Of a stretch of DNA of 64,000 bases, positions 11,184-20,154 are shown in pieces; position 1 is the first letter of the stretch; every line of letters starts with the position of its first letter. Below the pieces are notes generated by a model. It worked only from the letters and a program-made list of their open reading frames with translations, ran no database searches and was not told the DNA's origin. Both the position numbers and the translations under genes were made by a program. Origin of the DNA: Erythrobasidium yunnanense (lineage: Eukaryota > Basidiomycota > Cystobasidiomycetes > Erythrobasidiales > Erythrobasidiaceae); NCBI GenBank assembly GCA_001600175.1, contig BCJC01000001.1:2279652-2343651 (forward strand), written 5' to 3'.

Positions 11184-12535
11184 ATGTCGGCCGTATCGCT
11201 TCCTGCGCAAAATGCCAGGCATCCTGCGCACGAGGTTTCTCTCAAGATGTTGCTTGCTGGCAAGGCGCCCTTCCTTTCGGACCAGAAGATACATCAATCG
11301 CTTGCCGGAGTTGTTGACCATTCTTCCCATCTTTCTGACATTCAACAGGCCTGGCCAACGCGACGGGATCATGCGTTACAAACCCTGCGGACTTGGTGAA
11401 GGTGTGCTGATATTCAGTTCTCTGGCCATGGGGAGTCGGGCATGGCGAAAGAGCCGGTCCTAACTCGGCTACTATACCACAGGTTCGCCAGCAGCTCTAT
11501 GTCAAGTCTGGTGTGGAGAAGTTTGCTCCTTCCTTCTTTGCGACACTGGTTCGCATGGTCCGGACAGAAGGTGCATTGTCAGTATTTAAAGGACTTTCGG
11601 TAGGTGTCACTGGTCAAAGTGTGGAGCAGGGAGATCTTCCACTGACTATCTGAGCAGGCTTCAATGCTACGTGAAATGTCATAGTGAGGACTTTGTCCGC
11701 TCCTAGCTGCAGTAATTGCTAAATCATCAAAAATAACCCAGCTCGGGCATACGTATGGGTTGCTACGATTTCTTCAAGACCGCTATACATGCGACAAGTC
11801 CTAAGACAGATACAAACAGTCTGGCTGTAAAGCTTCTGGCCGGCATGGTAGGCTAATATAGTCGTGCCAGCAGCTTTGGCTAAGATTCGACCTTCAGGGC
11901 TCTGGCTGCTTAGGTGCAGCTGTGGCCAATCCGGCAGACCTCATCAAAGTCCGTATGCAAGCTGCGGGGGCGAACCTCTCGCTCGGCCAACACGCTACAG
12001 CCATAGTCAGCGAACGTGGGTGGAGAGGGTTATATAGAGGCGTAATGCCGACTGTATTCAGGTAATGCTCTCCCTCCCCTCTCGTTCATGCTCGATGCTG
12101 ATGTATAGTACAGAGCTGGCATCCTAACATCGAGTCAATTGGCATCATACGACTGGACGAAGACAACCCTGAAGCGGGACTTTCCGCTCTATTTCCAAGA
12201 AGGCTTGCGGACGCATCTCGTATGTTCGGGTATAGCTGGATTCGTGTGTAGCGTCGCGTCGGCGCCAGGTAAATTCGCTTACTTTCCTCGACCGTATTGG
12301 CTCGCTGAATGCAGGATCATCTCCAGTTGATACGATAAAGGTGCGGGTAATGAATGACTCGCAGAAGCTGTACAAGAATGCTTTCCATGCCGCCGGTATG
12401 CTGCTCAAGAATGAAGGACCGCTTGCTTTCTACAAGGGCTTCTTTGGGTGCTGGATTAGATTATGGCCGCAGACTGTGATATCACTGTTACTCTTTGAGA
12501 GATTCAGGGCTATTGTAGGGCTCAAGCCGATCTAG
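11184..12535 (+). CDS. Mitochondrial carrier (SLC25), dicarboxylate/UCP-like subfamily
   Basis: Six-helix inner-membrane solute carrier. Eight exons: 11184-11259, 11349-11401, 11483-11599, 11658-11683, 11742-11847, 11898-12061, 12114-12268 and 12327-12535; 301 residues, the standard carrier size. The three carrier signatures are NPADLVKV (repeat 1), NPADLIKVRMQ (repeat 2) and APVDTIKVRV (repeat 3). Other support: a YSGIRMGCYD segment typical of the DIC/oxoglutarate/UCP branch, and GFFGCWIRLWPQTVI near the end. The first intron (11260-11348) must use a GC donor (GCAAGG): this joins LLAG to GLANATGSC in frame, while no GT donor does. Substrate cannot be read from sequence; dicarboxylate or an uncoupling-type role is a guess. 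It lies 69 bases upstream of the AlkB-like gene on the same strand. Confidence 0.88.
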
Positions 12536-12604
12536 GTGTATAGAATCATCATAACCTTCCTAGAGGTTCGCTTTCGGCCAACTCTGTCCTATTGGCACAA
12601 CCGC

Positions 12605-13419
12605 ATGAGCCATGACAGTCTGTTCGGCAGCGACAGCGAAGACGACCCAGCTGCCTCTGGAAACGTCTGCAACAGGCTCGCGGCTACCGAGCCAGTCTAC
12701 GTCCGGATCAGTCGACAGCCTCCGATAGAAGGCCTTTATATCTTCCGCAATGCCATCCCTGTCGAGCTTCGGGAGATATTGTTGCGAAATATCGTAGCAG
12801 AGAAAGCCGTATCTCCTCAACATCCTCAGGCCATGCTCTTTCCTCGAAATATGGACTGCGCCAGCGATCTAGACCAATGTCCAGCATATCTCAAACCTCT
12901 TGTAGAGTTCTTGCCGCATGTCTTGAGAGACTCGCTTCCTCCGAAAGACTACGACGAGGTCTTCGATCAAAGCATGCCGCTTCAAACGATCATCAATCTG
13001 TATGAGCCTGGACAGGGCATATCGCCTCATGTGAGCTTACATCAGATAGTCAGTCACAACATTCGTCTCATCTCACTCCTCAGGTCGATCTACCGCATCG
13101 CTACGCAAATCCAATCCTCGGGATATCTTTACTCAGCTCGACCCTCATGGACTTCCTCCCGCTAGAGCCTAGTCTTACTCGGCATAGCATCTTGTTACAC
13201 CCTGGCGACGTCTACATTCTCCTGCATGAAGCGCGATACGCGTACAAGCATGGGATCGCCTACCGTTTTATCGATCGCTACCTAGACGAAGACGAGACGA
13301 AGAAAGAACTGCATAGAGGGACACGGTTGTCAATAACTCTCAGAAGGATGCTGCCCGGCGGTTACAGGCTGACTGAGGCTGTAGAGAATGGCGTCGAATG
13401 CAACGAGACCGATCGGTGA
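12605..13419 (+). CDS. AlkB-family Fe(II)/2-oxoglutarate dioxygenase
   Basis: Predicted oxidative demethylase or hydroxylase acting on nucleic acid or protein. Two exons (12605-13030 and 13084-13419) encode 253 residues. The intron falls exactly inside the iron motif and restores it: ISPH|VDLPHRYANPILG gives H-x-D. A downstream HGIAYR supplies the distal His, and RLSITLRRM supplies the Arg that binds 2-oxoglutarate. The start MSHDSLFGSDSEDD is a short acidic disordered tail. The arrangement resembles the catalytic core of ALKBH8-like proteins, but there is no RRM or methyltransferase domain, so it is a stand-alone oxygenase. An ATG further upstream is not supported because the preceding bases belong to the carrier 3' end. 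The substrate is unknown. Confidence 0.85.
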
Positions 13420-13488
13420 TTTGCATTAGCATGTATAGTCTTAGGCAGTGGCACGAAAGTATTTGGGAAGAGCGCACATAAGCGAGAC

Positions 13489-14298
13489 TCATCTCAAGTA
13501 CGAATATTCCGACTGCTGAGGTGGTTGATAATATGGAGATTCCGAATAGCGATCGCCAGCCCTCACGAGCTTCACCTCTCGTCCAGCTCTGTGGTAAGCA
13601 GCTGTGAGATCTTTGGCCGTGCCGTCCCACTTATGCCTAGCAGCCTCTAGTTGGCTGCCTAGCTCAATCAATCCCCCGTCATACCGCATGCTGGCAATTC
13701 TGAATTTCTGGTCTTCGTAGTCTTTCTGCGCCTTTCGATTATCGACCCTGGCCGCTTCTTTGTTGTTCATTAGGGACTCCGTGTAGGGCGGCCTGAAGGA
13801 AGCTCCGGAATATACGAGGCCATCCTCCGTGTAGCCAAGGCTGCCGTTGAAAGTTGCATTGACAGTTTTCAAATGCGCGTGGCTCTCTTGCCATGCACGT
13901 CTGGCTACCTCAAGCTGCTCCCCCTTGTCCACGACTGCTTGCTGCCACTTCGGGAGTCTCGTTTTCTCTTGTTCGAGACTTGCATGTGTCGTTTGTGCTG
14001 TCTCGTTGCGGTTGCGCGTCCACTCCATATCAGGAATGGGTGCGGGAGGAGGGGGGTAGTAGTTCGTCGTATCAACAGTATTCCGCGCTACAGGGCGAGT
14101 CACCGTCACGATTTCCGGCTGTCGGTGGGTCATTTTGGGACGAGAGCTATAGCTCGGATCGTAGTCTGATGTCCTAGATTCCACGAGCACGACTCGAGGA
14201 GCCGTACTTATGCCCCGCGTGGTAGGCAGTCTATAGGAAGAGGTCGCTCGGGAGAACGATGTAGGCGCTCGGCGGAGAGTAGGTCTGATGTAGCTCAT
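13489..14298 (-). CDS. Unknown coiled-coil protein with repeated LExARxxW motif (copy A)
   Basis: I do not recognise this family. A single exon encodes 269 residues from ATG 14298. The N-terminus is basic and Ser/Thr/Arg-rich (MSYIRPTLRRAPTSFSRATS), which could be a mitochondrial presequence or simply disordered. A Pro/Tyr-rich linker (YYPPPPAPIPDMEW) leads into two helical repeats: GEQLEVARRAWQES at about residues 128-141 and GSQLEAARHKWDGT at about 216-229. The C-terminus is Tyr-rich and polar. The neighbouring gene at 14588-15025 starts MSY, carries one copy of the same motif and also ends in Tyr-rich sequence, so the two look like relatives. No catalytic motif or membrane helix is seen. 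Function is not inferable. Confidence 0.65.
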   Translation of the reverse strand: MSYIRPTLRRAPTSFSRATSSYRLPTTRGISTAPRVVLVESRTSDYDPSYSSRPKMTHRQPEIVTVTRPVARNTVDTTNYYPPPPAPIPDMEWTRNRNETAQTTHASLEQEKTRLPKWQQAVVDKGEQLEVARRAWQESHAHLKTVNATFNGSLGYTEDGLVYSGASFRPPYTESLMNNKEAARVDNRKAQKDYEDQKFRIASMRYDGGLIELGSQLEAARHKWDGTAKDLTAAYHRAGREVKLVRAGDRYSESPYYQPPQQSEYSYLR

Positions 14299-14587
14299 GG
14301 CTTACGGTGTATGCTTCGGGACTTTTGCGTGAAGAGAGGAAGAGAGAGAGAGCGCGACAGGAGCTGTCCTGACTGCTGTCGCTCATGGAGGCGGTGGCAG
14401 GAAAGGCTGTCCGTTTGGTCTGACGCTTGTCAGAAAGGGTGGCAGGAGAGAGAGGACCCAGTTTTTCAGCAGGATCGCGGGGGATGCAGGCCTTGCGATG
14501 TGCAGAGGACGGCACACGGACTGACTTGCAGTCGACGCCGACCACGCGGAGGTTACGACATTCAGTATAACTACACAGACCTCCCCG
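14299..14587. other. Intergenic region between the two LExARxxW genes
   Basis: 289 bases. A GA-rich tract (about 14333-14354, AGAGAGAGAG core) lies just upstream of copy A. No further gene is seen. Confidence 0.4.
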
Positions 14588-15025
14588 CTAGTACTCGTAA
14601 GGGCCCGTGATGAATCCGGCGCGTCGACTGGCTTCCACCCATGCCTGTCTGGCCTGCTCCAGCTCTCTGCCCTGATCAATACGCGAGCTAGCAGCCACAC
14701 CAGCAGCTTGCACTTGTTGACCCAGCTTGATGTATGCCATCTCGGAAGAAGTACAGGCAGCCACTTCAGCTTTTAGCTTTTCATATCTCAGCTGAGCCCG
14801 AAGAGCTACATTTTCGGCGCCAAGTCCGAGAGTGTAAGTGGACGATGTAGCCCTACTTCTGCACTTGTTGCCAGTGGCTCGCGAATAGCGTCGCACTCTG
14901 ATCGGTCGTTCATCCGAAGTAACGCTGGACGACGGCGTATAATCGTCTTCTCGAGTTCCGTAGTCAGGTGACAGACTATCGGAGTACCTGAAATGGCGTC
15001 TCGATGGCCTGTCGAAGTATGACAT
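14588..15025 (-). CDS. Unknown small protein with LExARxxW motif (copy B)
   Basis: I do not recognise this protein. A single exon encodes 145 residues from ATG 15025. It opens MSYFDRPSRRHFRYSDS (Arg/Ser/Tyr-rich). A helical central part follows (ENVALRAQLRYEKLKAEVAA), then GRELEQARQAWVEASRRAG near the end, then a Tyr-rich tail. The GxELExARxxW block matches the two repeats in the adjacent 13489-14298 product, and both proteins begin MSY and lie head to tail on the same strand. Tandem duplication followed by divergence is the simplest reading. The fungal DUF families I know do not show this pattern. There is no signal peptide or membrane helix. Confidence 0.6.
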   Translation of the reverse strand: MSYFDRPSRRHFRYSDSLSPDYGTREDDYTPSSSVTSDERPIRVRRYSRATGNKCRSRATSSTYTLGLGAENVALRAQLRYEKLKAEVAACTSSEMAYIKLGQQVQAAGVAASSRIDQGRELEQARQAWVEASRRAGFITGPYEY

Positions 15026-15406
15026 GAGAGCAACGCCTCTAGGGGTGTAACGTCAGTAAGTACGCCAACTTCATGGCTGCGAGCACTGACCGAGGTTGAC
15101 AATTCGAAGTGCTTTAGAGTGAGGAGGAGAGCCAAGAGGTAAGCAGGAGGGCCGGCCCTTGGAGCTGACCAAAGAAAGCTGTGCAGGGGGATCAAGGGTG
15201 TCGGCGACAAAGGCAGTTTGTTGGTGGATTCATCGACGTTCCCAAATCCACATCGCTTCATACTTCACTTAGACTTGGGTTCCCTGTATTCGAGGTGGGA
15301 TGTTAGTAGCTTGCCCAAGACGCCGCTAGGTCAGGTCATTGCACAACAATACTGCTTTACCGTACCTACGTATTGTGTCTATGCTACATACCTGTATCGA
15401 TATTCT
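15026..15406. other. Intergenic region upstream of copy B
   Basis: 381 bases containing the copy B promoter and the 3' flank of the phosphatase gene. Open frames here are antisense or low-quality. Nothing else is seen. Confidence 0.4.
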
Positions 15407-17554
15407 CTAGAGCTTGCTTCTCTCCTTTCCTTCCCAGATCCGTCGAACGCCTTGCAGCAGCTCGCTCTTCTCCGAAACTTTGACTTCAGCTTGTCTTTGT
15501 CCGGCTTCTGAATCAAACAAGAGGACTGTAATAGTAATGTCGTCTCTGTACCTCCTACATTGAGGAGCGGGTATACTGAGCAAGGCGGATACTTGCTCTT
15601 TTAGCGCTCCACCCAGAGCGTTGCGAGTTAGATGCGTGGATAGATTCGAGTCTTCGAAGACATATCGCTTGACGGTTGCGTCGTCACCCTTGTGTGCTCC
15701 GGAAGGAGGAGCACGAGGCTTGTGAGGACTAATGCTGCCCGTCGCCGTAGTCGATGAAGTGCCAAGAACCGAAAGCAGTTCTTGTTTTGTTTGTGTGGTC
15801 TTCTGGCCACTAAGATGCGCACCAACTAGCGCGACGACCTCTTCCGATGATAGACAATCGTACAAGCCATCTGTAGCCATTACTATGAACTGCTTGATCG
15901 GACTTTTCACTTTGGGAGGCGTGACGGCGGCGACCAGCGAATCGCCAGAGTCTTGCGTAAGTACTGAGGTGGTATCCTTTGCTGGCGGAACAGAAGATGT
16001 CTCGCCCCCAAGCGAGTATACGCCGACTTCAGGATTGGCCGTCACGTACGGGGGTGTCTTGTATAGTGCTGGATTGGCCATACGTGCTGATATTGGACGG
16101 AATAGCTCTACCAACTGTTGCTGTACCCCAACAGGCCTATAAGGATGGTCAGTCAAAAACTCAAGTAGATAACCAAGATCTTACCATTTGTACTTTGCGT
16201 CACCCAAGCTTCGAGTGGGTTCCAGACCTCCCAGAACACGTCCGCGCAAGATGACAGTCTCTTCCTCGTTCTTTGGGTGCTCCGCTCGCATTCTTTGGAC
16301 TTCCTTCGGACTCTTGCCCGTCTGATCTTCTGACAAGACGCTGGCTATCCACTTCCCGCTCTCTGCGTCGAACGTACCCATTACTGCTCTCGAATCGCCT
16401 GCAACAGCTACGTAGACTGATGGCGAAGGGCTCGATGTGTCTATAAGGGTGCTGAGCGAACATGCGCCGGAGAGAGCTGGATTCATCAACGACACGCCCC
16501 GAAGTCTCTGCTCTTCCGTGATGGTGGGTCTAGCTGCTGACGAGGAGGGTCTGCCGGTTGCTGACGAGTTCGGATCTAGCGATCGCATATAGTCGACCGG
16601 CGACAGCACGATATCGCGATCTGCCAGCTTGTATGCGTTTCGCAGTGCTTCAGGTATCATAACCACTCTCTCATTGACGGCTATCGTTCCGCTGCCCTCC
16701 GGCTCTTCGGCTTGCGCAGCTGGCATTCTTGGTCCTTCCTTGCTCTTATGCCACAGCCAGTTCCACCACGACTCGTTGGTAATTCGCAGACTCCTGTAGC
16801 CGCCTTTGAGAACTTCGAACAGCTCTCTCGCAATGTATTTCTCCAGTGTCTCCGCTAACAGCCGGCTTGTATGGAAGCCTGAATGACCGTCAAAGACGCT
16901 CGCCAGGATGAAGTCCTTCCCTTCATGTTCTAGTATAGTGAATGCTTGTGTATCTTCACACGGATTATTGGATGCGACTGAGTTGGTGTCGTAGCGGTAC
17001 AGCGGATTGCCAGGCCTAGATATCGAATAGCTCCTTTCGTTTGCAGTCAGGATCTCTGATACTTTCGCAGGAGAATGCATTACGATTGTGCGAGACTGAT
17101 CTCGTGAGATAGGAAGAGTGAATGACTTGCTAGATGGAGAAAGAGTAGAGAGGTTTTGAGAGTGAGTCGCGCTACCGGGCCCGCTGGGAGCTGGCTTCAA
17201 AGTGTACAAGCCTAAGCCTGCTAATCCCAGTGTTCCAGTGACTATTAAGGCCAAATCAGTCCGCTGGCGACGCTGGATCGCTGACGGTGCTGGCTTTTTG
17301 GGCGGATTCGAGCCTAATGATGCAGAGGACGCAGGCGAAGTTGCTGAAGAGGATGCGGTAGATGTGGAAGCAGACGGCGAAGCAGAAATTGTCGATGTCG
17401 AAGCTGAAGAAGGCGGCGCCGCTTGTATCGTATTGCTGGTCCCGCTGCCGCTTGATGAAGGAGAGGTCGAATACCGCTGCCTTTGGCGACAGCAGCGCTG
17501 AATCTGTCGATGTGCAAGTCGCGCTTTGCCAACTCGCACTGCAGCTTCTCGCAT
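15407..17554 (-). CDS. Mitochondrial PP2C-type protein phosphatase (Ptc5 / pyruvate dehydrogenase phosphatase-like)
   Basis: Metal-dependent Ser/Thr phosphatase, probably acting on the E1-alpha subunit of pyruvate dehydrogenase as yeast Ptc5 does. Two exons (16185-17554 and 15407-16136, intron of 48 nt) give 699 residues. The first ~30 residues are Arg-rich without acids, a good mitochondrial presequence. A Ser/Ala-rich linker precedes one hydrophobic anchor (LALIVTGTLGLAGLGLYTL). The PP2C core follows: SVFDGHSGFHTSR (metal-binding DG), AVAGDSRAVMG, LGGLEPTRSLGDAKYKW, KQFIVMATDGLYDCLS and RRYRDDITITVLLF. The anchor placement matches intermembrane-space phosphatases. It starts 79 bases from the coilin-like stop on the same strand. 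The substrate is inferred from the family only. Confidence 0.88.
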
Positions 17555-17633
17555 TGCCAGCGACGGACGGTAGAAGACAGGGCAAGAGACGAAGAGACGC
17601 TTCGGGCGTTGCTGTGTTTCATCTACCGAGACT

Positions 17634-20082
17634 TCACAAGAGATGAAGTGAAGCCATACGTCTACAGTCTACAATGTCATCCAAGCTAATAGTCTTCTCA
17701 TCCGACCTTTGCTCTAGCGGCAGATCGAAGTCCTCACCGAATCTACGAGGTTTAGCAGACTCCAGATAGCCATTCTCCTCTGCGGCATCATCCTGCATCT
17801 CTTCCTCAGGCGAAGCTGCTCGACAACTCGGATGCAGCCGAAGACGTATGCTGCTGGAATGCGGCGAAGACTCCAGAGCCACTACAATGCCGTAGTATGT
17901 AGACAGTGCTGGTAAGTAGGAAGTAGGTGACAGCTCCAGCACCTGTACACTCAATCAGCATATGAACGATGAAATTTGTGAGCGGGCTTACCTTGATGGC
18001 GACTCGCTGTCCTTCGTCAGGCGCAGTACTCTTATGCCACTTCTCGAACTGCGCATCCACCTCTTCTGCATCTTTCGGCCAATCTTGCCAGCCAGACTCT
18101 TCAGCCGCCGCAAGTTCGCTCGCCAGGTCTTTCTGAGCTGCCTTCGATGCTGCCTTTCCAGCCTGTGCGGACTCAGCCAAAGCCTGTTGCTCGAGGTTCG
18201 CTCGATTCTGCTGCTGCTTATTCTTGCCCTTTCCTTTGCCTTTGCTCTTGCTATTCGTAGCTGAGATACTCAGCATAGAAGCATCGACAGTCGTGTCTGC
18301 CATACTTGTGTCATAGTACGGCTTCCAGGGCGTCTGAGGTGGAGCCTTGAAGTTCTCTTGCCTTACTCCAGGAACAAAATCAGGATCCTCAACGTCTACG
18401 CTCGTCACGATGACGTTTGGAGGCAAGTCTGATCTAGTTGAGGGAGGGGGCGGAGGTGGACGTGAGAATATCTGTGATTGTCGGGATGTAGACGGAGTAT
18501 TGCTTGTGATAGGTAGCGATCCACCTGTAAGCTTGTAGACTTCTGGACCAGCTGCAGCGGGTTGATTCCCACTATCAGACACGAGAGATGTCTGCTCGGT
18601 CTGCTGTGAGGAGGTCTGCGATGGCTCCTCATCAAATACTAGATGCTTGGGACCCGTCGTCCTGACTACTCCACGCGCGGCATCCCTTTTCATAGACCGG
18701 GACTTGTTGTTATTCGCCAAGGATAGCATCGTAGCATTCAAGTGAGGCGTTGCGATATATGGATTGGAGGTATTCATCATCTGCATTGCTGAGCGGGCAA
18801 TAGTTGCCTGCGCTGCAGCAGGCGTAGAGGTCGCGATCTGCTCGGCACCAGTAAGCAAAGTAAGATCCGCTTCTCTGGCCACTTCAGACTGCTCTCTCCC
18901 ATTTACAGATGTCGTCGGTCCAGGCAGCTTGACTGGTAGAGGTATGCTCGCCGGCCTAGGTCCAAGACCTGCCGCTTTCTTCAGCTCCAGTTCCGCTTTC
19001 TTGATGAGAGCTAGTTTCTTTCGCTTACGCTTGTTCCGATCCTGAGTAGCTTTCTTGCCCTTACCGGGTGGCACGTCCTGAGGTACACCGTTCTGCTTCT
19101 TGGTGAGAGGTGCGCTCGCCTGTGCATCTGGAATGCTGGGTTTGGGGATCGGCTTGCTCGGCTGAGCAGAGGGGCCCGATGAGGAAAATGAAGAGGAGGA
19201 GGAAGAGGAGGAGGATGACGATGAAGAGCTAGATGATGATGAGATGGAAGAGGAGGAAGCCCTGCTGTCTTCATCATCGCTTGAGGATGATGATGACGAG
19301 CTTGCGTCGGACGAGCTAGAGTCGGAGGAGATCGCAGATGAGGACGAAGTGCTCAGTGACCTCTGTACTGTCGGCACAGGTGTTGCCTTCGGAGACTGAA
19401 GATGCGCACGATCCTGCGGGCGTTCTGGCGGCTTGTTCAATGCGTTTGGCAGAATGTCTGTCTTCGTTGGTAACACAACGTCTCCATTCACTTTCGGAGC
19501 GTTCATATGTGCTGTCTTGCGTTTCTTTCTGCTTTGACTCTCGCTCGGCTGCGCGTTCGATGTCGAAGCGTGGGCCGATGGCCCATCTGCCACATCATTG
19601 CTAGCAGTGCGCTTCTTCTTCTTGCTTGTGAGCTTCACAGCAGATGTGCTTGCGACTGGGATTCGATGTATTCTAGACAAGCGAATGCGGTCAGTCGGGT
19701 AGTCTGCGAAGCTTTCTCCAAGCTTGCGTACTCTATCACGTCCTTGCTCTACACACAGATAATATCAGCTGTCTTCGCACAAGGGAGCGGCCAAACCCAC
19801 CTCGTCGAGGATGTCAGTCCGGGAATTGTCCAGCAAGATGAAGCCTGGTGGATTCGCAAAGTCAATACGGTAGGAAGCAGGGCCATAATCTTGCATGCAG
19901 AATGTACCGTCAACGCTGAGTTGGACATCATCGCCGTCATTTAGGTCATCTTGCAATTCCAGCTGTTTGACGATTTCCGTCTTGAATTCTCGGATAAGGT
20001 GGTCTACATTGTAGCTGAGCCAGGCTTTAACCTCGCGTAAAGGCGCATTAGTGTGGGCTTTAATCCTGCGAACATGGCTCAT
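17634..20082 (-). CDS. Coilin-like nuclear protein
   Basis: Probable Cajal-body scaffold homologue. Three exons (about 19797-20082, 17992-19748, 17634-17942) give 783 residues. The N-terminal ~110 residues (MSHVRRIKAHTNAPLREVKA start; GFILLDNSRTDILDE later) have the layout of the coilin self-association domain. The middle is basic (KKKKRTA, RKKRKTA, NKRKRKKLALIKK) with a very long Ser run. The C-terminus reads GQRVAIKVLELSPTSYLPAL, then YYGIVVALE and KTISLDDIVD. This closely tracks the coilin tudor-like domain (VAFKLLEL, EG-I, ITVxWxxLxDPR). The exon 1/2 junction is uncertain: donor GTTTGG keeps frame with the TAG acceptor, while GTGGGT would need a GAG acceptor two bases on. Coilin is rarely annotated in fungi, so this needs checking. 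Confidence 0.62.
19180..19360. repeat. Poly-serine coding low-complexity tract
   Basis: Mixed TCC/TCT/TCA/AGC/TCG codons (seen here as GGA/AGA/GAT/GCT on the plus strand) encode an almost unbroken Ser tract with acidic interruptions (SSDDEDS) in the coilin-like protein. This is typical of casein-kinase-2-type phospho-acidic linkers in nucleolar and Cajal-body proteins. Confidence 0.85.
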
Positions 20083-20154
20083 TAGAAGATATCGTAAGGA
20101 GTAAACAATCCATTTCAAGACTTTCTCTCTTTCTTGACCTTAAAGCAATTTCAG
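20083..20154. promoter_or_regulatory. Very short shared divergent promoter, coilin-like / SGT1
   Basis: 72 bases between start codons. The ECD side carries a pyrimidine tract (CTTTCTCTCTTTCTTGACC, about 20121-20139), a common core-promoter signal near transcription starts in basidiomycetes. Both genes are nuclear or RNA-related, so co-expression is plausible. Confidence 0.5.

Noticed and set aside
11082-11372. Basic 96-residue minus-strand frame resembling a ribosomal protein
   Set aside because: It is antisense to the first exons of the mitochondrial carrier, whose reading is supported by carrier motifs.
14333-14354. GA-rich tract as a possible mobile-element end or microsatellite of note
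   Set aside because: Short and imperfect; no terminal repeats or target-site duplication.
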